A stretch of DNA of 64,000 nt from Aerococcaceae bacterium DSM 111020 (GCA_015863185.1 JACBXP010000004.1:62001-126000); one strand, 5' to 3'. Counted from the stretch's first letter, positions 34,538 through 45,745 are shown. Program-made: numbers and translations. Notes: generated from the sequence alone by a model not told the origin.

Positions 34538-35002
34538 ATGGAATATCAGGAACTCTTAGATTTAATTGACAAATTAGACCAATCCAGTTTGGCCTATGTT
34601 GACTTTAAACAAGCGGACAGCCATGTTGTTTTGAGTAAAGACGTCCCTCAAGCTGTCCAACCACCCATTCATTCTGATGGGCCAGTGTTCGTCGAACAGC
34701 CAGAGGATGTTAACACGGTAGCGAATCAGTCGGGGCCAAGGGTGGAGGAAGGAGACCTCACCTCTGAAGACGAAGCGATTGTCGCACCGATGATTGGGGT
34801 CGTTTATCTTCAAGAATCACCCGATGCCAAACCCTATGTGCAAGTTGGCGATTATGTGAATCAAGGGGATGTCGTTTGTATTATTGAAGCAATGAAATTA
34901 ATGAATGAAATTCATTCCCCGGTATCAGGGATTGTGACGGACGTATTAGTATCGAATGAATCAGTGGTGGAGTATAATCAACCACTAATCCGTGTGAAGT
35001 AG
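34538..35002 (+). CDS. accB: Biotin carboxyl carrier protein of acetyl-CoA carboxylase
   Basis: The 154-residue protein has an N-terminal AccB helix, a variable linker (about 45-75) and a biotinyl domain with IEAMKLMNEI (biotinylated Lys). It carries CO2 from AccC to AccAD. The ATG at 34538 overlaps the fabF stop region with GAAGGGG upstream; the longer frame from 34427 lies in fabF. Confidence 0.95.
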   Translation: MEYQELLDLIDKLDQSSLAYVDFKQADSHVVLSKDVPQAVQPPIHSDGPVFVEQPEDVNTVANQSGPRVEEGDLTSEDEAIVAPMIGVVYLQESPDAKPYVQVGDYVNQGDVVCIIEAMKLMNEIHSPVSGIVTDVLVSNESVVEYNQPLIRVK

Positions 35003-35015
35003 AAAGAGGGAGCTT

Positions 35016-35480
35016 ATGACACAATTAACCGCCAGAGAATTAATGGACTATTTACCGCACCGCTATCCTTTCTTCTTCATCGATCAAATTATTGAAGTCG
35101 AAGCAGGAAAGCGTGCTGTTGCGATTAAAAATGTTACTATCAATGAGCCTTACTTTCAAGGACATTTTCCAGACTATCCGGTGATGCCTGGCGTCTTACA
35201 AATTGAAGCCATGGCCCAAGCGGCAGTGGCACCTCTCATTGCGCAAAGCAAAGAAGAGGGCACTGAATCAGCCCTAGAAGGAAAATTAGGTTTCCTTGGA
35301 ACTGTTAATAAGGCGAAATTCCGTCGTCAAGTGGAACCGGGAGATCAATTGCGTATTGAAGTAGAATATATCAAACAACGCAAACAAATAGCGATTGTTA
35401 AAGCTATCTGTTATGTAGATGATGCGGTCGCTTCCCAAGCGGAATTAACTATCGTCTTCGCTGACGAAGAGGCCTTATAA
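35016..35480 (+). CDS. fabZ: 3-hydroxyacyl-ACP dehydratase FabZ
   Basis: This hot-dog fold enzyme of 154 residues has LPHRYPFFFID and the catalytic histidine and nearby conserved residues in GHFPDYPVMPGVLQIEAMAQ. It dehydrates 3-hydroxyacyl-ACP. AGAGGGAG lies before the ATG. Its stop overlaps the accC start. Confidence 0.96.
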   Translation: MTQLTARELMDYLPHRYPFFFIDQIIEVEAGKRAVAIKNVTINEPYFQGHFPDYPVMPGVLQIEAMAQAAVAPLIAQSKEEGTESALEGKLGFLGTVNKAKFRRQVEPGDQLRIEVEYIKQRKQIAIVKAICYVDDAVASQAELTIVFADEEAL

Positions 35481-36883
35481 TGATGAAGAAAGTATTAGTC
35501 GCTAATCGAGGTGAAATTGCGGTACGCATCATTCGTGCACTGCGAGAATTAGGCGTCAAATCTGTCGCCGTGTTCAGTGAAGTGGACCGACATGCCACGC
35601 ATGCGGAATTAGCGGATGAAGCCATTTGTATTGGTCCGGCCAAGACACTCGATTCTTATGCTAATCCTGTCGCGATTCTGTCTGCTGCCCTCGTGACCGG
35701 CGCGGATGCGATTCATCCGGGGTATGGGTTCTTATCAGAGCGTGCGGATTTCGTTCGTTTATGTGAAGAAGTCGGCGTGACATTTATTGGGCCTTCCAGC
35801 GACATTATCGAAACCATGGGCAACAAAAACCATGCGCGTCAGACGATGAAAGAAGCGGGCGTTCCGATCATTCCCGGAAGTGACGGCTTAATTCAAGACT
35901 TGAATCAAGCCCAAAGCATCGCCGAAACGATTGGCTATCCCCTGATGATTAAAGCATCTGACGGTGGCGGTGGCAAAGGCATGCGCCGAGTGAATTCGGC
36001 TGATGAATTAGCGGACAAATTCAAACAAGCCCAAATGGAAACCCAGTCGATTTATGGGAATAAAGACCTCTATATTGAGAAGGTGATTCAACCTGCCCGT
36101 CATATTGAAGTGCAAATTCTGGGAGACCATCACGGCAATGTGATTCATTTGGGAGAGCGGGATTGTTCGATTCAACGCAATCAACAGAAATTGATTGAAA
36201 TTGCGCCAGCCATTGGTTTGCAAGAGGCAACCCGTCAAGCCATCTGCCAAACCGCCGTCAAGGCGTGTCAAGCGATTGGCTATACCAATGCAGGAACGAT
36301 TGAATTCTTGGTTGATGAGCAGGATCAATTTTATTTTATGGAGATGAATACGCGCTTACAAGTCGAACATCCGATTTCTGAGATGATCACGGGCGTCGAT
36401 ATTGTGCGAGAACAAATACGCATTGCGAGTGGCGACCCTTTATCGGTTACTCAAGATGATATCCACTTTAATGGCGTATCGATTGAATGCCGAGTCAATG
36501 CCGAAGATCCGCGCAATGGGTTCTTACCACAAGCTGGCTTTATTGAACGCTTATTGCTTCCGTCAGGAGGCATGGGGGTGCGTGTGGAAACGGCGCTGTA
36601 TCCGCACTATACAATACCTAGCTTTTATGATTCGATGATTGCGAAGATTATCGTGCATGAAGCGACACCAGAGATGGCTTTCAAAGTAATGGAACGGGCA
36701 TTGTATGAATTCAATATTAAAGGCGTCGTCTCCAATATCGAATTATTAGAAGCCTTGATTCTCAATAAATATGTTCAAAGTGGCCAGACCCATACAAATT
36801 GGTTCGAACAGTCTTTTTATAGGGATTGGTTACGTATTCGTCAAATGATTGATCAAGCAACACAATCAGGAGGGATAGGATGA
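35480..36883 (+). CDS. accC: Biotin carboxylase AccC
   Basis: The ATP-grasp enzyme (467 residues) carboxylates biotin on AccB. It shows KVLVANRGEIAVRIIRA, IHPGYGFLSE, the glycine-rich ATP loop KASDGGGGKGMR, MEMNTRLQVEHP and GVSIECRVNAEDP. Start at 35480 or 35483 (two ATG in tandem), coupled to fabZ. Confidence 0.96.
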   Translation: MMKKVLVANRGEIAVRIIRALRELGVKSVAVFSEVDRHATHAELADEAICIGPAKTLDSYANPVAILSAALVTGADAIHPGYGFLSERADFVRLCEEVGVTFIGPSSDIIETMGNKNHARQTMKEAGVPIIPGSDGLIQDLNQAQSIAETIGYPLMIKASDGGGGKGMRRVNSADELADKFKQAQMETQSIYGNKDLYIEKVIQPARHIEVQILGDHHGNVIHLGERDCSIQRNQQKLIEIAPAIGLQEATRQAICQTAVKACQAIGYTNAGTIEFLVDEQDQFYFMEMNTRLQVEHPISEMITGVDIVREQIRIASGDPLSVTQDDIHFNGVSIECRVNAEDPRNGFLPQAGFIERLLLPSGGMGVRVETALYPHYTIPSFYDSMIAKIIVHEATPEMAFKVMERALYEFNIKGVVSNIELLEALILNKYVQSGQTHTNWFEQSFYRDWLRIRQMIDQATQSGGIG

Positions 36884-37731
36884 GCAAATTATTTCGACGT
36901 TATCGATCAGTGACGCTTCCTAGCGGACGAGAAATAAATCAACGGATTGACAATATTCCAGATAATATCGTCGAACGCTGCCCTTCTTGTCATCGTTATG
37001 TCTTACAATCACAAATTCCGGAGACTTATGTGTGTGGTCATTGTGGTTATCATGGGGTCTTTCCGTCTAAGGAACGAGCGAACTGGATTACCCAAGGGAA
37101 TTTTGAAGAGATGGATGCAGATTTACTACCTGACTTCGAACAGGAATTCCCAGGGTATGAAGAAAAGCATCAAGCGTTGCGTGAGGACACCGGTCTCAAT
37201 GAAGCCATCATCACTGGATTTGGGAAGATTGGTCAACAATCTGTTGGATTAGGGGTGATGGCGAATGCCTTTATGATGGGGAGTATGGGTACAGTTGTTG
37301 GCGAGAAATTGACACGTTTGTTTGATCAAGCGACCGAACATCAGCTTCCGGTTGTCTTGTATATTGCCTCCGGGGGCGCCCGTATGCAGGAGAGTATTCT
37401 CTCCTTAATGCAAATGGCCAAAGTCAGCCAAGCTGTCGAACGCCATCATCAAGCCGGACTCTTTTATTGTTCAATCTTAACAAACCCGACAACCGGCGGG
37501 GTCACAGCCAGCTTTGCGATGCAAGGCGATGTGATTCTAGCAGAACCGGGGGCGACGATTGGCTTTGCGGGGAAACGTGTCATTGAACAAACCATCAATC
37601 GACAATTGCCCGACCAGTTCCAACAAGCGGAGACGGTCTTGGAACATGGTTTTCTCGACGCCATCATTGCAAGGGATAAACAATTTGCCACTTTGCAATT
37701 TTTACTCGCGACCCATCAAGGAAAGAGGTAA
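36880..37731 (+). CDS. accD: Acetyl-CoA carboxylase carboxyltransferase beta subunit AccD
   Basis: The 283-residue subunit has the zinc ribbon CPSC...CGHC (about residues 36-58) and the crotonase-like carboxyltransferase core with ASGGARMQE. With AccA it moves the carboxyl group from biotin to acetyl-CoA. The ATG overlaps the accC stop (ATGA). Confidence 0.95.
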   Translation: MSKLFRRYRSVTLPSGREINQRIDNIPDNIVERCPSCHRYVLQSQIPETYVCGHCGYHGVFPSKERANWITQGNFEEMDADLLPDFEQEFPGYEEKHQALREDTGLNEAIITGFGKIGQQSVGLGVMANAFMMGSMGTVVGEKLTRLFDQATEHQLPVVLYIASGGARMQESILSLMQMAKVSQAVERHHQAGLFYCSILTNPTTGGVTASFAMQGDVILAEPGATIGFAGKRVIEQTINRQLPDQFQQAETVLEHGFLDAIIARDKQFATLQFLLATHQGKR

Positions 37732-37734
37732 CCT

Positions 37735-38514
37735 ATGCAAAAATATGATATCGTCAAACAAGCCCGAGATCTCTCCCGGCTTACAGCAGCTGATGTCATT
37801 GAAGCCTTGTGTAGTGCCACCATGGAAATGCATGGAGACCGAGTGAGTGGCGATGACCAAGCCATTATTGGCGGGATCGGACTGATAGACGATCAGCCCT
37901 TGACCTTTATCGGGATTCAAAAAGGCCAGACGACTCGTGAGAATATTCAACGGAATTTTGGTTCGGTCCGTCCACAAGGCTACCGTAAAGCGATGCGACT
38001 CATGGAACAAGCCAACAAATTCCAGCGTCCGGTATTAACACTAATCAATACCGCTGGGGCCGATGCTTCGCCTGAATCAGAAAAGGCGGGGATTGGGACG
38101 GTTATCGCGGAATGTTTACAGACGATGAGTCGTTTGACCGTGCCTACCTTAGCCATTATTCTCGGTGAAGGAGGCAGTGGGGGAGCGATTGCCTTAGCAC
38201 TAGCGGATCAAGTCTGGATGTTAGAAAAGAGTACCTATTCGATTCTCTCTCCCGAAGGCTTCGCTTCTATCTTATGGAAAGATGCTAAACTTGCTCCCCA
38301 GGCGGCAGATTATATGGATCTGACTAGTGAGGATTTGTACCGTCTCAATGTAATTGAGAAGATTATACCTGAGACGCGAGATGGTGAATTCTTAACGAGC
38401 CAAGCGATCTTAGACACACTTGTCACAGAAATCAAAGCCACTTTCGCTGAATTAGCACAACAATCAGTGGCAGACCGACTCGCTCAGCGAGAAGCACGGT
38501 TTAAGCAATTTTAA
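37735..38514 (+). CDS. accA: Acetyl-CoA carboxylase carboxyltransferase alpha subunit AccA
   Basis: At 259 residues it is the short Gram-positive form. It has INTAGADASPESE and GEGGSGGAIALALADQVWM for oxyanion and acyl-CoA binding, followed by SPEGFASILWKD. Last gene of the fab/acc cluster; AAAGAGG is upstream and a terminator hairpin is downstream. Confidence 0.95.
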   Translation: MQKYDIVKQARDLSRLTAADVIEALCSATMEMHGDRVSGDDQAIIGGIGLIDDQPLTFIGIQKGQTTRENIQRNFGSVRPQGYRKAMRLMEQANKFQRPVLTLINTAGADASPESEKAGIGTVIAECLQTMSRLTVPTLAIILGEGGSGGAIALALADQVWMLEKSTYSILSPEGFASILWKDAKLAPQAADYMDLTSEDLYRLNVIEKIIPETRDGEFLTSQAILDTLVTEIKATFAELAQQSVADRLAQREARFKQF

Positions 38515-38532
38515 ACTTTTAATAAAAATAAT

Positions 38533-38567
38533 ACACCGTTCAAGGCTTATGCTAAGCGGTGTTTTTT
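38533..38567 (+). terminator. Terminator of the fab operon
   Basis: ACACC and GGTGT close a stem with an inner GCTTA-TGC-TAAGC hairpin and a one-sided bulge. TTTTTTG follows. Confidence 0.75.
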
Positions 38568-38682
38568 GTGTTCGAAATGCTAGAGCGTGAGGCAGAAAAT
38601 TTAGTTCAATAAGTTGTTTTATTCGCATTCTTTTTAAAGAGGACTACAATAATAAAGTTTTCATTTAAACAAAGTATTTATT

Positions 38683-39804
38683 ATGAATAGAAAGAATGTT
38701 ATGATGACTAAATTATTTACTTGGACCAAAGAAAATGTATTATTAAGTGTGGCTGGCATCCTTGCAGTCTTCGCTATATTATTGGGGCAATTTGATCTCA
38801 GTTTTATCAATTTCAATGTCTTGGCTACTCTGGGCGGCTTAATGTTAGTCTTGGGATTGTTCGCAGAATCTGGCTTGCTGAGACGATTGACCGTCTTGCT
38901 GATTAATCATTCTGACAATACCCGCCAATTAGGAGGACATTTGATTGTTTTATACTTCTTCGCTTCTTTCTTCTTATCGAATGATATTGCGATATTGACG
39001 CTGTTACCGATTTATCTTAAATTATTACGCCGTCTACCATCCTTTCGCGGGCAAATTTTACTCGCTGGACTGATCGCGGTCGCGGCAAATCTAGGGGGCG
39101 TCTTCTTTCCCTTTTCCAATCCGCAAAATTTGATTATTCACCGAACCTTTGCGGTCCCTTTTACGTCATTTGTCTTATGGATGTTACCGTTAGCTGTGAC
39201 AGGTTTCCTCTTATTATTAGTGTCGTGTTTCTTAATTGAGAGACAAGCAATTAATGAAACAGTGGCTGAAGAGCCATTGGATCAATCCTTGTTGCCTTGG
39301 GCTTTAATAGGAATGGTCATTATGTTAGCGGCGGTCTTCTCATTATTGAATGTGTATCTTGCCTTTGGCATTATTGTGATAGGAATTATGTTGCTTCGTC
39401 CTGCTTTGTTCCGCTATTTGGATGTGAAATTATTGCTGACATTTGCTTGTTTCTTCATTATAGTAGGCAATGTCACCAATATTGAGGCCGTATCAAATTG
39501 GGTACAAACTCATGTACAAGATTCCACAGTGACTTATCTTTTATCGATTCTAACGAGCCAATTCGTTTCTAAGGTGCCGACCACGATGTTAATGACACCC
39601 TTAACCAATCAAGTGCAAGCATTATTATGGGGCGTTAATATCGGTGGGCTAGGCACTTTCATCGCTTCGTTGGCCAATATTCTCGCCATTAACTGTGTCA
39701 AACAATCCGATACTATGACCACCCGTTCATTTATGAAGAGCTTTCTCGTAACGAATGGTGTGTATCTGCTTGTGTTGACGGGAATCTTTTATCTCGCTTT
39801 ATAA
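38683..39804 (+). CDS. SLC13/ArsB-type membrane transporter
   Basis: A polytopic membrane protein with about ten hydrophobic segments. The re-entrant signatures FFLSNDIAILTLLPIY and ANLGGVFFPFSNPQN are typical of the ion-transporter superfamily that includes SLC13 dicarboxylate, ArsB and NhaD carriers. The substrate is unknown. At 373 residues it is at the short end of the family. The start is uncertain: ATG 38683 lacks a clear ribosome binding site, and ATG 38701/38704 have only AAAGAA. Confidence 0.85.
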   Translation: MNRKNVMMTKLFTWTKENVLLSVAGILAVFAILLGQFDLSFINFNVLATLGGLMLVLGLFAESGLLRRLTVLLINHSDNTRQLGGHLIVLYFFASFFLSNDIAILTLLPIYLKLLRRLPSFRGQILLAGLIAVAANLGGVFFPFSNPQNLIIHRTFAVPFTSFVLWMLPLAVTGFLLLLVSCFLIERQAINETVAEEPLDQSLLPWALIGMVIMLAAVFSLLNVYLAFGIIVIGIMLLRPALFRYLDVKLLLTFACFFIIVGNVTNIEAVSNWVQTHVQDSTVTYLLSILTSQFVSKVPTTMLMTPLTNQVQALLWGVNIGGLGTFIASLANILAINCVKQSDTMTTRSFMKSFLVTNGVYLLVLTGIFYLAL

Positions 39805-40447
39805 TAGAAGTTGTCTGGAATAAATAGGAGACTGACATCTCTCTATTTGGTCCAGGCTTATTTATTTAAATTCGAAGTGGTGTCACCGTCACTTAAGAAC
39901 GGAGAGTTTCTTTTTATCCTCTACAAAATAATCACTATCAGATAACGTTTGCCGATGTGTTAGTATGATAAGTTCGATATTCATTCCAAATAATGAATAA
40001 TCAATTTAGACTTATTTACAGCTACATTTATGTTCAAATTATCTTGGAATATTTATTTTTTGAAACAGTTTTCAATAGTTATTTCGTCAAAATGTAGTCA
40101 ACCTTAAAATAAAACTCCTTTAAATGAAACACCTCAGACAAGTATAAAAAAGGGAATATATAAGCATTTGTTATGGATAGAACACCTTTCCTTAGAAAGA
40201 AAAAAATATAAATTTAACTAAATACAGAAAAATAAAGACGAATTTTATAACAGTTTTTTGTTGTGTTTTAAAACTGTACCAATTTCAACTTAAAAAAATG
40301 TAACCATTCTCAATTGTCGTTAGAGTCACTTTCTCAAAAGTTTAAGGCTTGCATATACTGGCAAATGATGTTAAATTAGAGTTAGAAAATAATACAGTTA
40401 TAAGCCTTGTGTATTATTTAACAAATAGGAGAGAGGATTGTGTTAGA
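39805..40447 (+). other. Long AT-rich intergenic region upstream of pdhA
   Basis: This 643-base gap holds no convincing gene. Visible elements are a hairpin at 39815-39855 (CTGGA...TCCAG with AAATAG/CTATTT inside, no strong U-run), a cre-like TGAAACAGTTTTCA at 40061-40074 (one mismatch), an inverted repeat ACAGTTTT/AAAACTGT at 40250-40277, and a possible pdh promoter TTGCAT (40349-40354)-16-TTAAAT (40371-40376). Confidence 0.5.
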
Positions 40448-41554
40448 ATGGCAAAGCAAAAATTTGCGACATTGGAAGAATTGTTAGATCCAAACAATTT
40501 TAATTTCGAAACTGTTGCGGTTATTGACGATAAAGGAAACGTCGTTAACCCTGACTTAATGCCTGACTTATCAGATGAAGAACTAGTAGAATTTATGGAG
40601 AAGATGGTCTTCTATCGTGAGTGGAACGAGCGTATGCGTGCGTTCAGTCGTCAAGGGCGTTTAGGTTTCGTTGCGCCAACAGCTGGTCAAGAAGCTTCCC
40701 AATTAGGGACAGTTGCTGCGACAACAGCGGATGACGTATTATTCCCAGGATACCGTGACATTCCTCAATTGATGGAACATGGTTTACCACGTGACAAAGC
40801 ATTCTTATGGTCTAAAGGACATGTTGATGGATCAACTTATCCAGAAGACTTCCATGCTTATGTACCACAAATTATTATCGGTGCACAATACATTCAAGCA
40901 GCGGGTGCTGCCTTAGGTATTAAGAAATCAGGACGCGAAGCTATCGCGATGACTTGGACAGGTGACGGTGGTTCATCACAAGGTGATGTATACGAAGGAG
41001 TAAACTTCGCTGGAGCATACCAAGCACCTGCAGTCTTTGTTATCCAAAATAATGGCTGGGCAATCTCAACACCCCGTGACCTCCAAACAGCTGCACCAAC
41101 ACTTGCTCAAAAAGCAGTAGCAGCAGGAGTACCTGGAATTCAAGTAGACGGTATGGATATCTTAGCAGTTTACGCTGTAACAAAAGCAGCGCGTGAATAT
41201 GCGATTGCTGGAAATGGTCCAGTATTAATCGAGACATTATGTTACCGTTATGACCCGCACTCATTATCAGGAGACGATCCAAAACGTTACCAACCAGAAG
41301 GTGCACAAGACCACTGGCGTGCATTGGATCCATTAGAGCGTTACCGTATCTTCTTAAACGAAAAAGGCCTATGGTCAGAAGAAAAAGAAGAAGCAGTCGT
41401 TGAACAAGCTAAAGAAGAAGCTCGTGAAGCGATTAAGAAAGCGGAAAGCGCACTAACTCAGAAAGTCTCTGACTTCTTACGTAATATGTATGAAACACCA
41501 GACTATATTACTCAAGAACAAATTGAAGAATATGAAGCAAAGGAGAATAAGTAA
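40448..41554 (+). CDS. pdhA: Pyruvate dehydrogenase E1 alpha subunit
   Basis: E1 alpha of the pyruvate dehydrogenase complex, which turns pyruvate into acetyl-CoA with loss of CO2. The thiamine-diphosphate motif [20 protein letters not shown] and [11 protein letters not shown] are clear. The 368 residues run from ATG 40448, behind AGGAGAGAGG; the longer frame to 40349 covers the promoter region. It heads pdhABCD. Confidence 0.95.
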   Translation: MAKQKFATLEELLDPNNFNFETVAVIDDKGNVVNPDLMPDLSDEELVEFMEKMVFYREWNERMRAFSRQGRLGFVAPTAGQEASQLGTVAATTADDVLFPGYRDIPQLMEHGLPRDKAFLWSKGHVDGSTYPEDFHAYVPQIIIGAQYIQAAGAALGIKKSGREAIAMTWTGDGGSSQGDVYEGVNFAGAYQAPAVFVIQNNGWAISTPRDLQTAAPTLAQKAVAAGVPGIQVDGMDILAVYAVTKAAREYAIAGNGPVLIETLCYRYDPHSLSGDDPKRYQPEGAQDHWRALDPLERYRIFLNEKGLWSEEKEEAVVEQAKEEAREAIKKAESALTQKVSDFLRNMYETPDYITQEQIEEYEAKENK

Positions 41555-41556
41555 TT

Positions 41557-42534
41557 ATGGCACAAATGACTATGATCCAAGCGATTACACAAGCCTTGGA
41601 CCTTGAATTAGGAAAAGATGACCGTACATTAATCTTCGGTGAAGACGTCGGTAAAAACGGTGGGGTATTCCGTGCGACTGAAGGTCTTCAAGACAAATAC
41701 GGTGAAGACCGTGTGTTCAACACTCCTTTAGCGGAATCTGGTATCGGTGGTTTAGCCATTGGTTTAAGTTTAGAAGGATACCGTCCAATCATGGAAATCC
41801 AATTCTTCGGATTCGTTTTTGAAGTAATGGACTCTATCGTTGGTCAAATGGCACGTACTCGTTACCGTATGGGTGGTTCACGCAATATGCCTGTGACAAT
41901 CCGTTCACCATTCGGTGGTGGGGTTGCGACACCAGAAATGCACGCGGACTCATTAGAAGGGTTAATCGCTCAATCACCAGGTGTGAAAGTCGTTATTCCT
42001 TCGAATCCATACGACGCAAAAGGATTATTAATCTCAGCAATTCGTGATAATGACCCTGTTCTCTTCTTAGAGCATATGAAACTTTACCGTTCATTCCGTG
42101 AAGAAGTACCTGAAGAAGAATATACACTTCCATTAGGTAAAGCTAATGTTGCTAAAGAAGGTACAGATGTATCAATTATTGCTTATGGTGCAATGGTTCG
42201 GGAAGCCTTAGCAGCCGCAGAAACCCTTGAAAAAGAAGGTATCTCTGCTGAAGTAGTGGACTTACGTACAGTTTATCCACTTGATGTTGAGACATTAGTT
42301 GAAACTGCTGAGAAAACAGGTCGTGTCGTAATGGTTCAAGAAGCACAACGCCAAGCAGGTGTTGGAGAGAAAGTAATCTCTGAAATTTCACAACGTGCGA
42401 TTCTTTCACTTAAAGCACCAATCAAATATGTTTCTTCACCAAATACCATCTATCCATTTGGTATGGCTGAGAAATCTTGGTTACCAAACGCAGAAGATAT
42501 TGTGGAAGCAGTTAAAGAAACAACCGATTTTTAA
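41557..42534 (+). CDS. pdhB: Pyruvate dehydrogenase E1 beta subunit
   Basis: Transketolase-like E1 beta of 325 residues: [30 protein letters not shown], and [15 protein letters not shown]. It forms the E1 heterotetramer with PdhA. The start lies two bases after the pdhA stop, with AAGGAG inside the end of pdhA. Confidence 0.96.
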   Translation: MAQMTMIQAITQALDLELGKDDRTLIFGEDVGKNGGVFRATEGLQDKYGEDRVFNTPLAESGIGGLAIGLSLEGYRPIMEIQFFGFVFEVMDSIVGQMARTRYRMGGSRNMPVTIRSPFGGGVATPEMHADSLEGLIAQSPGVKVVIPSNPYDAKGLLISAIRDNDPVLFLEHMKLYRSFREEVPEEEYTLPLGKANVAKEGTDVSIIAYGAMVREALAAAETLEKEGISAEVVDLRTVYPLDVETLVETAEKTGRVVMVQEAQRQAGVGEKVISEISQRAILSLKAPIKYVSSPNTIYPFGMAEKSWLPNAEDIVEAVKETTDF

Positions 42535-42544
42535 TCTAATCAGT

Positions 42545-42560
42545 GAGGACTTTTGTCCTC
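42545..42560 (+). other. Hairpin between pdhB and pdhC
   Basis: GAGGAC-TTTT-GTCCTC is a perfect six-pair hairpin followed by TCTGTTTTC. It could be a partial terminator or an RNA-processing site that tunes E1 against E2/E3. Confidence 0.5.
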
Positions 42561-42598
42561 TCTGTTTTCAGTAACAATAAGAAAGGATTGAACACTTA

Positions 42599-44266
42599 AT
42601 GGCATTTAAATTTAAATTACCTGAATTAGGTGAGGGAATTGTCGAAGGAGAAGTAGTATCCCTACTTGTTTCTGAAGGCCAAGACGTCAAAGAAGACGAT
42701 ATTCTGGTTGAAATTCAAAACGACAAAGCTGTTGAAGAATTACCATCACCTGTGGACGGAAAAGTATTGAAAGTTCATGCAGCAGAAGGAGACGTGCTAA
42801 CAGTTGGCGATGTAATCATCGAAATCGACGCACCAGGCTTCAATGATGAAGATGATACAGAGAACTCAAATGAAGATCAAACACCAGCATCTCCAGCAGC
42901 AGAGTCAGAAGCAGCAGACCCAGCAGGTGGAACAGCTGACAGCGGATCATCAAATGGAGGTGGCGGATTATTCCAATTCTTATTCCCAGAATTAGGAGAA
43001 GGAATTGTCGAGGGTGAAATCGTCTCTTGGTTAGTCGCTGAAGGCGATACAGTAGAAGAAGACCAAGTAATCGTTGAAATCCAAAACGACAAAGCAGTTG
43101 AAGAATTACCAACACCATATGCGGGGACTATCGTGAAGATTCACCATGGTGAAGGCGATGTTCTAACAGTTGGTGAACCATTAGTTGACATCGATGCGCC
43201 AGATTATCAAGGTGACGGACCAACTGCTTCAGCAGAAGAAGCTCCTGCACAAGCAGAACAAACGCTAGCAACAGGAACACCAGGTGAAGCAACGGGAGCT
43301 GCCGGAACAAATAATCCAGCGGGCCGTGTTCTAGCGATGCCTTCTGTACGTAAATTAGCACGTGATAAAGGAATTGACATCACTCAAGTAACACCATCTG
43401 GTAAAGGTGGCCGAGTAACAGCAGAAGATGTGAATGCGTTCGATCCAAATGCATCAACTTCAACTGCAACAGCAGAAGCATCTCAAACTCAAGAAACACA
43501 ACAAGCATCAAGTGAAGCGACTGCTAAACCAATTCCAGAAGCACAACCTATCCCAACAGGTGAACGTCAAACACGTGAACCAATGACAGGAATGCGTAAA
43601 GCAATCTCGAAAGCAATGGTTACATCTGCATACACTTCACCACATGTGACTCACTTTGACGAAATTGAAGTTTCTGCATTATGGGATCACCGTAAGAAAT
43701 TCAAAGATATCGCTGCTGAACGCGACACGAAATTAACATTCTTACCATATGTTGTTAAAGCTTTAGTGGCTGCTGCGAAGAAATACCCAATCATCAATGC
43801 TTCTTATGACGAAACAACTCAAGAAATCGTCTACAAGAACTATTACAATGTGGGTATCGCAACAGATACAGAACGTGGACTATATGTTCCAAACATTAAG
43901 GATGCTAACAGCTTAAGTATGTTTGACATCGCTGACCAAATTACTGATTTAGCTTCACAAGCACATGAAGGTAAATTAGGAGCCAAAGATATGCAAGATG
44001 GTACAATTACGATCTCAAATATCGGTTCAGCTGGTGGTAAATGGTTCACACCAATTATCAACTATCCAGAATCAGTGATCTTAGGATTTGGTTCAATCGT
44101 CCAACAACCTGTTGTTGACGAAAATGGTGAACTAGCTGTCGGTCGCGTTGTGAAATTATCATTAAGCTACGACCACCGTTTAATCGATGGTGCAACGGCA
44201 CAAAATGCGATGAACGAAGTGAAGAAATATTTAGCAAATCCAGAATTATTATTAATGGAAGGATAA
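42599..44266 (+). CDS. pdhC: Dihydrolipoamide acetyltransferase E2
   Basis: The core of the PDH complex, 555 residues. Two lipoyl domains (about 1-80 and 120-200) each hold a lipoylated lysine in [13 protein letters not shown] and are nearly identical. Ala/Pro/Glu-rich linkers follow each, then the peripheral-subunit-binding domain ([18 protein letters not shown], about 248) and the catalytic domain with the final [16 protein letters not shown] lies upstream; the start is ATG 42599. Confidence 0.96.
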   Translation: MAFKFKLPELGEGIVEGEVVSLLVSEGQDVKEDDILVEIQNDKAVEELPSPVDGKVLKVHAAEGDVLTVGDVIIEIDAPGFNDEDDTENSNEDQTPASPAAESEAADPAGGTADSGSSNGGGGLFQFLFPELGEGIVEGEIVSWLVAEGDTVEEDQVIVEIQNDKAVEELPTPYAGTIVKIHHGEGDVLTVGEPLVDIDAPDYQGDGPTASAEEAPAQAEQTLATGTPGEATGAAGTNNPAGRVLAMPSVRKLARDKGIDITQVTPSGKGGRVTAEDVNAFDPNASTSTATAEASQTQETQQASSEATAKPIPEAQPIPTGERQTREPMTGMRKAISKAMVTSAYTSPHVTHFDEIEVSALWDHRKKFKDIAAERDTKLTFLPYVVKALVAAAKKYPIINASYDETTQEIVYKNYYNVGIATDTERGLYVPNIKDANSLSMFDIADQITDLASQAHEGKLGAKDMQDGTITISNIGSAGGKWFTPIINYPESVILGFGSIVQQPVVDENGELAVGRVVKLSLSYDHRLIDGATAQNAMNEVKKYLANPELLLMEG

Positions 44267-44279
44267 GGTGAAATAATAC

Positions 44280-45686
44280 ATGGTTGTAGGAGATTTCGCA
44301 ATTGAATTAGACACAGTCGTCGTAGGTTCAGGCCCAGGTGGGTATGTCGCTGCGATTCGTGCCGCTCAATTAGGCCAAAAAGTAGCCATCATTGAGCGTG
44401 ATTATATTGGTGGAGCGTGTCTAAATGTGGGATGTATCCCATCTAAAGCATTAATCAATGCTGGACACACTTACCATAACGCTAAACATGGTTCATTCTT
44501 CGGTGTAGAAACCCAAGATATTAAAGTCAATTGGGACCGCACGCAAGAATGGAAAGACCAAGAAGTTGTCGCACGCCTAACTTCTGGTGTTGAAATGTTA
44601 TTGAAGAAAAATAAAGTTGAAATCATCGAAGGAGAAGCATTCTTTCAAGATGAGCATCACTTACGTGTTATTACGGAAGATGGCGCACAATCTTATTCAT
44701 TCAATAATGCGATTGTTGCGACAGGAAGTCGTCCGATTGAAATTCCAGGATTCCCGTTCGGAGAGCGCATCCTGGACTCAACTGGCGCATTAGCAATCAA
44801 AGAAATTCCAAAAGAATTAGTCGTTATCGGTGGAGGATATATTGGTTCCGAATTAGCAGGTGTATTCGCTAATTATGGTACGAAAATCACCATCTTAGAA
44901 GGTGCAGATCAAATTATCCCAACCTTCGAAAAAGATATGGTTAAACTCGTTGAAAATGATTTCAAATCGAAAGACGTCGAAATTGTAACCAATGCCATGG
45001 CTAAAAACGCGACTGTTGATGGAGACCGTGTAACCGTAGAATATGAAGCTGGCGGCGAAACAAAAACCGTTGAAGCGGACTATGTTCTCGTTACGGTAGG
45101 TCGTCGTCCAAACACTGACGAATTAGGCTTAGACGTTGCTGGCGTGAAAATGTCAGATCGTGGCTTAGTGGAAGTCGACAAACAAGGACGCACAAATATC
45201 CCATCAATCTATGCGATTGGAGACATCGTCCCAGGAGCAGCCTTAGCGCATAAAGCTTCTTACGAAGGTAAAGTAGCTGCTGCCGCAATCGCTGGTCAAG
45301 CAGACGAAGTGGATTATGTTGGTATGCCAGCAGTATGTTTCACAGATCCAGAATTAGCATCTGTCGGACATACGAAAGCATCCGCAAAAGAAGCAGGATT
45401 AGATGTTAAAGTATCTAAATTCCCACTTGGCGGAAATGGCCGTGCGATTTCATTGGATCAGACTGAAGGATTCGTACGTTTATTGACAACTAAAGAAGGC
45501 AATATTATTGTTGGTGGACAAATTGCAGGACCTAATGCCTCTGAATTAATCGGAGAAATTACGCTTGCTGTTGAATCAGGTATGAATGCAGAAGATATTG
45601 CATTAACCATCCACTCACATCCATCCGTTGCAGAAGCAATCATGGATACTGCCGAATTAGCATTAGGAATGCCAATTCATATTTAA
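44280..45686 (+). CDS. pdhD: Dihydrolipoamide dehydrogenase E3
   Basis: The FAD enzyme (468 residues) reoxidises the lipoyl groups of E2 and makes NADH. It shows [18 protein letters not shown], the redox disulfide [16 protein letters not shown], a second NAD-binding motif [13 protein letters not shown] and the C-terminal HSHPSVAEA histidine. Last gene of the pdh operon with a terminator downstream. Confidence 0.96.
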   Translation: MVVGDFAIELDTVVVGSGPGGYVAAIRAAQLGQKVAIIERDYIGGACLNVGCIPSKALINAGHTYHNAKHGSFFGVETQDIKVNWDRTQEWKDQEVVARLTSGVEMLLKKNKVEIIEGEAFFQDEHHLRVITEDGAQSYSFNNAIVATGSRPIEIPGFPFGERILDSTGALAIKEIPKELVVIGGGYIGSELAGVFANYGTKITILEGADQIIPTFEKDMVKLVENDFKSKDVEIVTNAMAKNATVDGDRVTVEYEAGGETKTVEADYVLVTVGRRPNTDELGLDVAGVKMSDRGLVEVDKQGRTNIPSIYAIGDIVPGAALAHKASYEGKVAAAAIAGQADEVDYVGMPAVCFTDPELASVGHTKASAKEAGLDVKVSKFPLGGNGRAISLDQTEGFVRLLTTKEGNIIVGGQIAGPNASELIGEITLAVESGMNAEDIALTIHSHPSVAEAIMDTAELALGMPIHI

Positions 45687-45706
45687 TTAAAACATTCACA
45701 ATCATC

Positions 45707-45745
45707 CCTTTCGAAACAAGCATGTTTCGGAAGGTATTTTTTTTG
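45707..45745 (+). terminator. Terminator of the pdh operon
   Basis: CCTTTCGAAAC (45707-45717) and GTTTCGGAAGG (45724-45734) form an 11-base stem with one mismatch. Eight T follow. Confidence 0.88.

Noticed and set aside
40349-40447. N-terminal extension of pdhA by 33 residues
   Set aside because: It has no ribosome binding site and overlaps the likely promoter. ATG 40448 with AGGAGAGAGG fits the usual E1 alpha start.
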